A stretch of DNA of 64,000 nucleotides, taken from contig CM042088.1 in NCBI GenBank assembly GCA_023512835.1, positions 6,006,078-6,070,077 on the forward strand. The letters run 5' to 3'. Of the stretch, positions 33,291-44,312 are shown one piece after another. Source of the DNA: Taxillus chinensis (lineage: Eukaryota > Streptophyta > Magnoliopsida > Santalales > Loranthaceae). Positions within the stretch are counted from its first letter, which is position 1. Every line of letters starts with the position of its first letter. Below the pieces are notes generated by a model. That model had not been told where the DNA came from. It worked only from the letters and a program-made list of their open reading frames with translations, and made no database searches. Both the position numbers and the translations under genes were made by a program.

Positions 33291-34685
33291 CCCCTTTCTG
33301 CTCAACGCATCAGCCACAACATTGCCCTTGCCCGGGGTATAGGCAAGAGTAAAGTCAAAGGTCTACAAATAATCCACCCATCTCCTCTGCCTCAAATTCA
33401 AGTCATTCTTAGTAAAGATGTACTGAAGGCTCTTGTGATCTGAGAACACCACAAACTTCTCTCCCAAGAGGTAATGCTGCCAACTCTACAAGGCAAAGAT
33501 GACAGCCGCCAACTCAAGATCATGAGAAGGGTAATTCTGCTCATGAGGTTTCAGCTGCCTCGAACCATAAGCTACCACACTGTGCTCCTGCATAAGCACA
33601 CACCCCAAACCAACCCTGGATGCATCACAATACACCTCATATGGGATATCCTCCCTAGGTAACCTCAACACAGGTGCAGTGGTCAAAAAGGTTTTGAGGG
33701 CCTCAAACGTCTGCTGACACTTGTCAGTCCACTCAAACTTCACTCCCTTCCTGGTCAACGCCATCATAGGAGCCGCCAAACGGGAGAACCCCTCTATAAA
33801 ACGACGATAGTGGCCTGCCAAGCCAAGAAAACTACGGACCTCGAAAACATTGGTTTGCCTCTCCCATGATGATACAACCTCAATCTTAGCTGGGTCCACT
33901 CTAACCCCCTCAGCTGACACTACATGGCCAAGAAAATGAACCTCCTGCATCCAAAACTCACATTTGCTAAACTTAGCAAACAACTGCTGATCCCTCAAGG
34001 TTTGTAACCCGGTTGCCAAGTGCTCCACATGCTCCCTCTCAGTCTTGGAATACACAAAGATATCGTCTATAAACACCACAATAAAGGAATCCAAATATGG
34101 AGCAAAGACTTGGTTCATCAAATTTATGAACATTGCTGGTGCATTAGTGAGCCCGAAAGGCATCACTACCCACTCATAGTGCCCATACCTACACCGAAAA
34201 GCCACCTTAGGGATGTCCTCCTCCCTAACCCTTAACTAGTGATACCCCGATCGCATATCTATCTTGGAAAACCACTGGGCCCCACTCAACTGGTTGAACA
34301 GGTCATCTATCTGAAGCAACAGATACTTGTTCTTCACAGTCACCGAATTCAGCTTCCTGTAGTCAATGCAGAGGCAAAGCGTGCCATCTTCCTTCTTTGC
34401 AAAGAGCACCGGAGCACCCCAAGGTGAGGTACTCGGTCTGATATACCCCTGGTCCACCAACTCTTTTATTTGCCTCTGAAGCTCCCTCAACTCGGCTAGC
34501 CCCATACGATAAGCTACTTGGGAGATTGGGCCAGTCCCCGGAACCAACTCAATGGTGAACTCCACACTTCTTTTAGGAGGTAAACTCCTCAACTGGTCAG
34601 GGAAGACATCCTGAAATTGGTCAACAACTGCTGTCCACACTCTCTTTTCTACTTTCTCCTCCTCGGCAAAGGTCAGGGCTGCCAA
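33291..34685 (-). pseudogene. Reverse transcriptase and RNase H of Tek-B
   Basis: RT begins [20 protein letters not shown] (34600 area), then [34 protein letters not shown] and [10 protein letters not shown], with a stop near 34233. The next open part (34205-33486) has [12 protein letters not shown], the active site [12 protein letters not shown], and [14 protein letters not shown]. RNase H follows ([30 protein letters not shown], then a stop, [10 protein letters not shown] and [11 protein letters not shown]). All in one frame apart from the stops. Sequence is close to Tek-D but clearly distinct. Confidence 0.9.
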
Positions 34686-34754
34686 CCTGTGGGTAATGGC
34701 ACCCCACTAGTCCAGCAGTGGCCCAGTTCGACTCGCCTCACAGTCCCACTCCCC

Positions 34755-35117
34755 CTACAGGGTGCAAGAAGTCCCTGCAGGTGTCACGAAGGATACATGC
34801 CGCCGATAACAATCTATCTTGGCCTGGAAAGCCATAAGCCAATCCATACCCAAGATCAAGTCAAACGTCCTCATAGGCATCACATGTAAATCAAAACTAA
34901 GCTCTACATCTCCTATGGTTAGCATGCAGTCTCGACAAACACGCTGCACCTCGATCACACCTCCCACCGGAGACTCCACTGCTAGGGGTCTCTCTGCCTC
35001 AACACATGCTAACCCCAATCCCTCAATCAGAAGTTCTGCAATAAACGAACAAGATGCACCCGTATCAAAAAGTGTAGAAACAAGCGTACAAGAGATCAAA
35101 ATGGTACCTCTAACCAC
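34755..35117 (-). pseudogene. Protease of Tek-B
   Basis: Open for 120 codons. The retropepsin site [13 protein letters not shown] is intact; [20 protein letters not shown] is the second conserved part. A Cys-rich middle ([12 protein letters not shown]) is shared with Tek-D. Flanking stops separate it from gag (35169) and RT (34685). In life it would be part of one Gag-Pol chain. Confidence 0.9.
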
Positions 35118-35168
35118 CGATGGTCCTGCCCCACCCTCCGCCGGTGGAGGTGGTAGCTTAGCCTCCTC

Positions 35169-36044
35169 CTAGGGTGTTGCATTCTGTTCAAATACCCTCC
35201 CTTGGCCCGTGCCATTGGTCGGCTCCCCCACTGGACGGTTCCCGCCATGGCTGCCTCCAGCTTCAGCCTGCTGCCGCTCAGGCCTCCCCTGAGGTCGGGT
35301 CTGGCTAGATCCTGCTTGACTAGCCTGCCACTGACACGCTAGCCTCTCCGCTGGTGCATGAAAACTAGCATCACTCATGTTGGATGCCAAGCCTCCTGCT
35401 CCCCTGTTGCCACTCCTGTAAACGTTGCGCAAATGGCCCTCCCGTCCACAGTTGTTGCACCGCCAGTCTTTCTTGGGACACTCCCTTTTCACATGCCCTT
35501 GCTCCCCACAACAAAGACAATCGCTGGGAAGACCTCCTGCTGAACCTCCCTGTCTATTGCCACCAAAGGTGAACCTCCCTGGGTTCACTGATGGTTGACC
35601 CCAGCTGCGGAAGGAACTACTATCTCTCTCCTCGGTCTTGGCCCTCTTGGATCCTGAATCCTGATCTGACCCACCCTGCAACAGGCAACCCTAATGGGCC
35701 TGCCTCCCATCATCCAGCTCTCTGTCAGCTATACGAGCCGTCTCAACAACCTCAGCATAAGTCCTCAAAGGCAGAGTCGCCACCCTCTGCCTAAGGGCTG
35801 GCCTAAGGCCCAAAGTGAACTTGTGGGCCTTCAGGTCCTCCTTGGCCACAGTCTCGGGAGCAAATCTACTCAAGCTCCGGAACTCGCGTTCATACTCGGG
35901 CACCGTTTTCGATCCCTGCTTCAGACTCCCGAATTCCTCCCTCTTTTGCCACCTCGGCGACTCGGGGAAGAACTCATCATCGAAAAGCTATAAGAACTCA
36001 TCCCATAACATGTACTGCACAGCACGGCTTCCCGTGACACTTAG
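35169..36044 (-). pseudogene. gag of Tek-B, C-terminal part
   Basis: Resumes after the LTR-A2 insertion with FPESPRWQKREEFGSLKQGS, then AHKFTLGLRPALRQRVATL (36044-35691). A frameshift near 35690 leads to the nucleocapsid: first knuckle CLCCGEQGHVKREC intact, second CNNCGREGHLRNVY has Tyr for the last Cys. A Gln/Gly/Arg-rich tail follows to 35169. Confidence 0.88.
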
Positions 36045-38456
36045 TGTAAAGACTCGTATTCGGGTGGTTTTGAGAGATAGTCATTCTATGGGAATGTAAC
36101 TATCTGGATGGTAGTGTAGTCGTCGATGTGAGCATTTTGACTGTACTTGGGCCCGATTTCGAGTCAGGGCCCCGTTTGACCCGATTGCTGACTTTGCATT
36201 TGGGCGGTCATTTGGGTGTAATAATATCTGTTTAGTGTTGTGCTTGGCATTTCAAGCGTTTTGACTATAGTTTGACTAAATTTGGAGTTTGGGGCCTTGG
36301 AGGTCAATTATTGACTAGGTCAATGGTTGACTAGGTCAGTTGACTGGCAGAAATATAAATAGCAGAAAAAAAAAAAAAAAAGAGGAAGCTTTCACTTTAC
36401 GTTTCACGTTTGTGCATTGAGAGAGAGAGCTTGAGAGAGAGCTTGGAGGCTTTGGCGATTTGGGGCGATTTGTGTTCGTGGAGCTCAAAGATTCACTTCA
36501 AGTAGGTGTCATTGAACTTCTTATCTTGATTCTATGCTTGGTATGCACGAATTTATCATGATTTATGAAATTGAGCATAAACCCTAGAATTTGGGGAAAA
36601 CCAATTTTGGGTTAGATCTAATGGTTTAGCATAAGATTTGTGGTTAAGAACTATTTTATATCATTGTGGATATATATTTCGTGATTTTGGGGTTAATTAA
36701 TTGTGTTTTTCATGAGGGTTGATAAGTCAACCATGGGAATTTGGGTTTAGATCTAGATTTCTAGAAATCTAGAATTTAATGCGTGTTTCTGTTGTTTCCG
36801 TGCGATTTAGAGGCGTTCTGGACGCATTTTAAGGTAAATATCGCAGTCTGTTGCGTAGAATGCGTGTTTGTGCGTGTCTGGGGGTTGCTGGGTTGATTCC
36901 AAACGAAGAACAGGCAAAAACGATGATGAACAGTACCCTGGGCGCGTTACTGGGTCGAACTAACGAAAATCCGAAGTTCTGGGTCGTAGGGTCGTAGTTC
37001 GTAGACCCGTAGTTCATAGGTTCGTAGTTCGTAGTTCGAAGGTTCGAAGGTTCGAAGGTTCGTAGTTCGTAGATTCGTAGACCCGTAGTCCGAAGGTCGA
37101 AGTTCGTAGTCGAAGGATCGAAGTTCGTAGCCTCGTAGGTCGAAGATCGAAGACCCGCTTCGAGTCTTCGAGGCGCGCTATGCAGCTACGAGTCTCCAAG
37201 GCGCGTTGCAGTTCCGTGCTACGAGTCGCAGTCCTGAAGCTACGAGGCAGTGCAACAGCACTGGACTGGACCTATTTACACCGTAACCTATACACATCTA
37301 CACATTTATACTTAAGTTACTATGTAAATAACGAAATACCCCCATTTGGATTCATAGAAAAATACTAGAAAAAATTAATTCCCACTCTTTCAAAATGTGA
37401 AAATTGGGTTTTAGTGTAAAATCTCGGAAAAACCCAAAAGTTCGTAGTGGTGAATTTTTGGAAAGTGGGGTTAGATATCTCCGAAAAATCCCCCAAAATC
37501 AGATTATCTTAGTTATGCTATGGGAACCCAATGCCGGGACTTTTGATTTCAAGAAAATAGCTGCTAAGGGTACTTCCTTCATAAATCAAGGATTGAGGAT
37601 TTACTTGTGACGACTGGCTAGAGTTCTAAAGGAAAGGTTGAGAATGACATACCATACTAATGTTAGTATGTTGGTGTGAGGTATTGGGGCATAGACTCTG
37701 TGACTTGTTTGGGTTCTCACCGTGTTGCACCGATGGTGCTATGTGGTTGACGTGGTAGGCATATGCATCGATGGCAGGCCTGTGTGGTGACTGTGGCCGG
37801 GCATATTGCGCTGTGGACAGGCTAAGGCCTGAGTTGAGCCATTGAGCTCGTGGAGCTAGGGCTGAGTGCCCTGAGCTGGGATCCCATGGAGGATCGTGGA
37901 CAAGTTGTCCTGTGTGAACAGGCTGTCCTGATGTCTGTTTGCAGGCTGAGTCCTGATGATTGTGCACACTACACGGTGCACGAGTACACTGAGCATATAG
38001 TATAGACTTATATGTGTTGCATGATGTGGAGTTTGGGGTCACCTACTGAGCTTGTCGCTCACCCCTACTTGTTGTTTACCCCTTTTCAGGTGTGACCCGA
38101 GACTAGTGGAGGACTTTCTTCCAGGAGGACGTGCCCACTACTCTGATGTATGATACAGTACTGTATTCTGTATTTTATTATGTGTTGTATCCCGGACATG
38201 GGTCCGTGGACAGATGTATTTGTATACTGTTTATGATGTGATGTCTGTATGACTGTTTGACTTATTATATGCATGATGATATATGGGAAAGTACAGGATT
38301 ACCATTGATGTATGACTGTACAGAGTTGCATATTTGAGACAGCACCTGCGGTGTAGTCTCCATTGGTGCTAGTCACCAACCCCTTGACCTATCGGGTGCG
38401 GGCAAGGGGAAGTCATGTACCCGGTTCCGGGTTCCCTGGAATTCGGGGGCGTGACA
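36045..38456 (+). repeat. Solo LTR-A2 (2412 bp) in Tek-B gag
   Basis: Plus strand, starts TGTAAAGACTCG and ends GGGGCGTGACA. Left flank cttag, right flank ctcaa: a duplication with two later changes, since removing the LTR rejoins the gag codons for WWLS-VTGS. TATAAATAG at 36354-36362, TTGAC array at 36301-36347 and CTACGA/CGAAG repeats at 37010-37260. No internal region is attached, so it is solo. Confidence 0.9.
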
Positions 38457-38949
38457 CTCAACCACCACTCCAAGGCATTCCCCTCCAATTGCCGGATGGC
38501 CAACCTCACCTTATCCTCCTCCCGGGGTAGGAGAAAGGAGAACACATGCTCGATCTGCCTCAACCAATGCTCCGTTATCACTGGATCCCCCTCTCCCTTG
38601 AACCTCAGAGGTTGTTCCTTTTGGAACCTCATTACAACATCATCTTTTGCACGATGCATCGGTATGCCACCCAGCGAACTCTCACGCTCACGAGGTAACT
38701 CCCTTACTGGCGGTGGTGGTGGTGGTGGTGGCACCACCTGCTGTGCTGCCATTTAACGGCGCACCTCCTCCCGAACCTCCTACCGAATACCCTCCTTCAG
38801 CTCACGGACTTCCAGTCGGATGCTCTCTTGCAGCTGTGCCAACAATAGCGCATGCGCTCCAGCGGGCTGCCCCGCACCAGGACCCTCGTGGGCAGATGAC
38901 TCATCAGCCACTGCCCCAGACACACGTGTCGCTCTCCTTGGTGGCATTC
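38457..38949 (-). pseudogene. gag of Tek-B, N-terminal part
   Basis: Starts MPPRRATRVSGAVADESS; Tek-D Gag starts MPPRKITRATPAAEDE. Two stops lie near 38780 and 38755. After a Pro run (PPPPPPPP) comes FKGEGDPVITEHWLRQIEHV and LAIRQLEGNALEWWLS, where the LTR-A2 insertion cuts the frame. The ATG follows the primer-binding site by about 450 bp. Confidence 0.88.
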
Positions 38950-39399
38950 TTACTACATGTAGTAAGGAGCACAAACGTCAAAACGAATTTGAATCTATCG
39001 TGTGTCACTACCTCTACCCCACTTATCAATTCTACTATCATATGGTCGTACACACATATATTGCATCAATCCTCATTGCACACAGCTCAATTCAGATTTC
39101 ACATAGCTCAATTAAACAAGGAGTTCTCATGCTCAAGGTATTCTAAGAAAATTCATAGTTGTACATTTCACACTTTATCACGCTATTCATGTTTTTTTTT
39201 TCCATTTTAGCAAACATTAACAACAAATGCAACTTGTGCCCTAATGCCAATGAATGCAAATCCTACCTCAGGTCCGGACTACCCCAAGTACACCTTAGAG
39301 GCTCAAAGAGGATCGTGTTGATCAGGCACGTCCCTCCAGGCTCCTCCAAAGGACTGAAGATAACCAGATCCACCCATTACCCTAGGCCAACTAGACCAT

Positions 39400-39411
39400 G
39401 CTCTAATACCA
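39400..39411 (-). other. Primer-binding site of Tek-B
   Basis: Minus strand TGGTATTAGAGC, one base from the initiator Met-tRNA complement TGGTATCAGAGC, 3 nt from the LTR. Confidence 0.88.
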
Positions 39412-39414
39412 TAC

Positions 39415-40369
39415 TATCACGCCCCGAATTTCCAACCCGAGGAAACCGGTTCGTGACTCCCCTTTACCCACTCGGTGGGCAAGGGGTTGATATACAACAT
39501 CACGCAAGACATCGTACACACAGCAGAAATTCATAATAATGTAAATCAAATATCTTTATTAATTTCAAATCACAATAAACGTTTACAACCAAACCACACG
39601 CCTTTATTACATTCAAATTCTTTTTTTATAATCTCTCCCCACTGGGGTTACATCGGTTTCCACAAAATAGCATAATTGAAAAGGAACAGTAAAACAAATA
39701 TGGTCTTCCACCTAACGCCTGTAGGTTCCTGCAAGAAAACACATCACAGTAGGAGGGGTGAGCAACCGCAGCTCAGTAGGGATCAAGTCTCCCCAACCCA
39801 TCCCATGCACCTAACCACTACATGAGAACGTGTACTAGTGCAGTGTCGTGGCGTAGTAAATACAAGTAAAGCACACCACTCAAATGGGCGCAACCACAGC
39901 GCCAACCACACTGGCTCCACAGCCTCACAGGCTACCAATATCACAGCCTTCCAGGCTAACAATTTAACCGCCTCTCAAGCAAATAGTTTCCATAGCCTCT
40001 CAAGCTGACAATCATACAATCAAACACATAACATACATTTCTGCCTCACAGGCATAAAATCAAACACATGGCATGCACACAATCACAGGTTCTCAAACTC
40101 AGCCACACGGGCATAAAATCAAACACGTAATAGGCATAGCCACACAAGCATATTATCAAACACATAATAGGCATAGCAACACGGGCATATTATCAAACAT
40201 ATAACGTGCACACATTCATAGGCTCACAAACGCAGCCACACAGGCATAAAAGCGAACACTTATCATGCAGGCATACTTGCACACGATAGCAAACGTCCAC
40301 ATAGGAGATCACATCAAATATGCCGTTGAAGGCCAACATTCATATAGGAGATCACACCTATATGAATTT

Positions 40370-40405
<36 letters not shown>

Positions 40406-40564
40406 TATAACAACATTGATAATACTCGACAGATTATTCACCACAGGGTCTAACCCCGGAATGGGTACTAGAAGAGACAAAACCCCTACCTCAACAGGTT
40501 CCCCCTTGTCCTTGCTTCCACACTAGACGTCGTCGCCGCACGAATCACCCCAACAGCAGCGCTC

Positions 40565-40610
<46 letters not shown>

Positions 40611-41102
40611 ACAGCTGCGGCAACTGACAACAAAAACCCTAAACCTAAAACAAAGAGAGCTCCTCCTTATATAGACCTCACTTATCAAAAGGATGTAGTT
40701 TTGATAAATGAAATCCCACTAGCAAAACGACATAGTTTTGATAAATGAAATCCCACCATCAAAACAACATAGTTTTGATAAATCAAACACACCATCAAAA
40801 TGACGTAGTTTTGATAAATGAAACACACCATTAAAACGACGTAGCTTTGATAAATGAAACACTCCCTCGAAGACTTGTAGAACACTGCCTTGAAGATCAC
40901 CGCCTCGGAGCCTCGTAGCTGCAGCCTCGAAGATCTATCTCGAAGATCAAACCATCGACCATCAAACCTTCGAACTTCGATCCTCGGTCTTTGACCTTAC
41001 GACCCAAATCTTCGGGTCTTCCACCTTTCGGCCGAAGCATTCACCCAGAGGTACTGTTCATCTTCGTTCCATCATGTTCTTCCCAAAACACGGGTCATTA
41101 CA
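39415..41102 (-). repeat. Right LTR-B (5' LTR of Tek-B, 1688 bp)
   Basis: Plus-strand ends TATCACGCCCCG and CGGGTCATTACA. The first base pair is TA where TG is usual. It holds CA and TA microsatellites at 40372-40406, a CT tract at 40571-40609, TATA, a five-unit palindrome array and CGAAG repeats. It abuts family-A LTR sequence at 41103. Confidence 0.85.
40666..41030 (-). promoter_or_regulatory. U3 of right LTR-B: TATA, five-unit palindrome array, CGAAG repeats
   Basis: TATA complement CTTATATA at 40666-40673. Just upstream (40682-40859) about five units of roughly 36 bp carry CAAAACGACGTAGTTTTGATAA-like inverted repeats. Beyond them (40863-41030) is a stretch of CTCGAAGAT/TTCGA repeats. The GA tract (CT on plus, 40571-40609) lies 60 bp downstream of the TATA box. 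Confidence 0.7.
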
Positions 41103-43275
41103 AATACAACTGTCCACGGACCCATGTCCGGGACACAATACACAACAATACAGAATACAATACTGTATCATACATCAGAGTAGTGGGCACGTCCTCTTGG
41201 AAGAAAGTCCACTAGTCTCGGGTCATACCTGAAAAAGGTAAACAACAAGTAGGGGTGGGTAACAAGCTCAGTAGGTGACGCCAAAACTCCACAACATGCA
41301 AACATACAAGTGTATATGCTTAGTGTACTCGTGCATCGTGTAGTGTGCACAATCATCAGGACACATCCTAAAAACAAACATTAGGACCTAGCCTGCCCAC
41401 ACAGGACAACTTGTTCACAATCCTCCACAGGATCCCAGCTCAGGGAACTCAGCCCTACCACAGCGCTATATGCGCAGACACAGTGCCATATAGGCCTGCC
41501 ATCGGCGCATTTGCCTGCCACAGCCACGCGCAATATGCCCGGCCACAGTGCCACACAGGCCTGCTATCGGCGCATATGCCTGCTCCGCCAACCACATAGC
41601 ATCATCTGTGCTTCATGGTGAGAACCTAACAAGTCATAGTGTCCAAGCCCCAATTCCTCAGACCAACATACCAACACCAATAGGGCATAGTTCACCATAC
41701 TCCTTTTATAACTGAACCCAGTCTTCACAGATCAATCATCATTCCTTGACCAAGGAAGGAGATACCCATAGGAGTTGTTTTCTTGAAATAAAAAGTCCCG
41801 GCATTGTGTCCCCATATCATAACTAAGATAATCTGATTTTTGGGGATTTTTTTGAGATGCCTAACCCCACTTCCCAAAAATTCACCTCTACGAAAAACTT
41901 GATTTTTCCGAGATTTTACACTAAATCCCAATTTTCACATTTTGAAGGAGTGGAATTTAATTTTCTAGTATTTTTCTTTGAATCCAAATGGGGGGTATTT
42001 CATTATTTACATTGTAACTTAAGTATATGTGGAGTTGACAACATAAATGGTCCAGTCCAGTGCAGTTGCAGTTGCTCGAAGCTACAGAACTGCGACTCGT
42101 AGCTGTGGGAATGTGGCCTCGAAGACGCGAAGCTGTGACCTGCGACCTTTAACCTTCGACTATGGATCTTTGACCCTATGACTACGAGTGTACGGATCTT
42201 CGACCCTATGACCACGGATCTTTGGATCTTCGACCCTACGACTACGGATCTTCGGATCTTCAACCCTACGACTATAGATCTTCGACCCTACGACCCAAAA
42301 TCTTCGACCCTTCGATCCAAATCTTCGGGTCTTCATCCTTTCACCCCAATAGTTTGCCCAGGGTACTGTTCATCGTCGTTTTTGCCTATTCTTCATTTGG
42401 AATCAACCCAGCGACCCCCAGACGCTCCCAAACACACGTTTTATGCAACAAACTATAATATCTACCTCAAAACGAGTCCTGAATGCCTCTAAATCGCACA
42501 GTAACAACAGAAATACGCACATAATTACAGATTTCTAGAAATCTAGATCTAAATCTAGATATCCATGGTTGACTTCTCAACCCTCATGGAATATGCAGTT
42601 AAAGAACCCCAGATCATAGAAACACATATCCACACTGATATAAATCAGTTCTTAACCATAGATCTTATGCTTAACCATTAGATCTAACCCAAAATTGGAT
42701 TCCCCAAAAACCTAGGGTTCATGCTTAATTCCATAAATCATGACAAATTCGTGCATACCAAAGACAGAATCAAGATAAGAAGTTCAAGGACATCTACCTA
42801 GAGTGATTCTTTGAGCTCCACGAACCCAAATTGCCCCAAATTGCCAAGGCTTCAAGCTTCCAAGCTCTCTCTCGCAAATGCACAAACGTGATAGCGTAAA
42901 GTAAAAGCTCTTACTTTTCATTCTATTTATATTTCTGCCAATCATTGACCACTAATTGATCCAGTCAATAATTGACCTCTTAACACAATAATTGACGTCC
43001 AAGGTCCCGAACTCCAAATTGAGTCAAATTATAGTCAAAACGCTCAAAATGACGAGCACAACACTATTCAGATATTATCACACTCAAATGATCGCTCAAA
43101 AGCAAAGTCAACCAATAAACCCCGCAAAGTCAACAATCGGGCCACTCGATGCCCGACCCAGAATCGGGCCCAAGTACTGTCAAAATGCTCACATCGATGA
43201 CTAGACTACTGTCTAGATAGTTGCATTCCCATAGAATGGCTATCTCTCAACATTACCCAAATACGAGTCTTTACA
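41103..43275 (-). repeat. LTR-A3, truncated by Tek-B
   Basis: Matches LTR-A1 from about 29295 to its end. The inner boundary at 43275 is GAGTCTTTACA. The left part was separated by the Tek-B insertion and is not found further left, so a deletion is likely. It interrupts Tat-E right after its G-patch segment. TTGAC cores at 42942-42998. Confidence 0.88.
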
Positions 43276-44289
43276 ATAGCCCAATCCGTACCTTTCTCTA
43301 GTGCTTTGTATGACTAAGGGCTCCTTAATCCCTTGTACTCGTGCACCCAGACCTTGACCTTCCTTATGCCCCAGTTTAAGCATGACTGCGGCAACAATCT
43401 TTGTAGCCTTTGGGAATAAGGCTCCCATATCTAGTGACTTTCTAGTGTTTGGGACATAGGCTGCATTAAGCACTTCAAACGAATGGTAGGAGCATTCTGG
43501 TATGTCCTTGCTACTTTCAATGGAAGGAACAGACATAGGCTTGGTAACCAAAATCTCTGCTTCTCCATATACACACATAAGTTGGTCGTCTACCACAATG
43601 GTAAGCACTTCAAACGAATGGTAGGAGCATTCTGGTATGTCCTTGCTACTTTCAATGGAAGGAACAGACATAGGCTTGGTAACCAAAATCTCTGCTTCTC
43701 CATATACACAGATAAGTTGGTCGTCTACCACAAACTTGACCTTCTGATGTAGTGTTGATGGCACTGCCCCTGCCGAGTGGATCCATGGTCTTCCAAGCAA
43801 GCAACTGTAGTATGGAGCAATGTCCATCACCTGGAACTCAACCAGAAACTCACTTGGGCCAATTTGCAAAGGGATATCTAGCGTACCAACTACTTCTCAC
43901 TTTTCACCGTCAAAAACTCTTACTACCATATTAGTGGGACGCACATGAGAGGAGTCTATTGGTAGTTGCTTCATGATTTGAGCCGGCATGATGTTTAGGG
44001 ATGACCCATTGTCAATCAGCATATGGGAGATAATGTGATCCTTACATTTGATAGATATATGTAAAGCTTTGACATGTCCAATACCTTCTAAAGGTGGCTC
44101 ATCTTTGCCAAAACTAAGGAAATTATCCACTATGATATTGTTGACGAGACTATTCAGATTTTCCAAGGATATGGTTGAAGGGACGTAAGCCTTGCTCAAA
44201 ACCTTCATGAGGGCTTCTCTATGTGGAGTTGAATCCATGAGCAAAGACAACAAGGAGATACGAGCCGGCTGCCGACTGAGTTGGTCCAC
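43276..44289 (-). pseudogene. Protease and G-patch region of Tat-E
   Basis: Frame 44289-43897, stop, then 43869-43276. The protease motif is HMLIDNGSSLNIMP (Asp-Asn-Gly-Ser), a form I associate with Tat elements. SCLLGRPWIHSAGAVPSTLH is the flap/end region. A 45-codon block is present twice. The segment MLKLGHKEGQGLGARVQGIKE has the Gly pattern of a G-patch, an RNA-binding or helicase-activating motif also known next to the protease of some retroviruses. It ends RYGLGYCKDSY near the LTR-A3 junction. Confidence 0.8.
43471..43740 (-). repeat. 135-bp in-frame tandem duplication
   Basis: 43471-43605 and 43606-43740 are nearly identical (one visible change inside the copies). The unit is 45 codons, so the frame is kept, and the peptide block from VVDDQL to FEVL is doubled. 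Confidence 0.95.
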
Positions 44290-44312
44290 AATGTTGTACT
44301 CGCTCTACTTTA

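Larger units (their letters stand above)
26982..41102 (-). mobile_element. Tek-B: chromovirus (Tekay/Del-like), heavily interrupted
   Basis: Minus strand: LTR-B (41102-39415), Met-tRNA-type primer site, gag, protease, RT, RNase H, start of integrase, chromodomain remnant, polypurine tract and a truncated LTR-B (28490-26982). Interruptions: solo LTR-A2 in gag, a SIRE-type LTR at the integrase break, solo LTR-A1 further down, and a TRIM pair in the left LTR. It inserted into the family-A LTR that continues at 41103. Confidence 0.82.

Noticed and set aside
36045..38456. Pairing LTR-A1 with LTR-A2 as the two LTRs of one element
   Set aside because: They are in opposite orientation and each has its own target duplication (gtcct; ctcaa/cttag).
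38647..39210. 187-codon plus-strand ORF
   Set aside because: Antisense shadow of Tek-B gag and leader; the minus strand has the real motifs.
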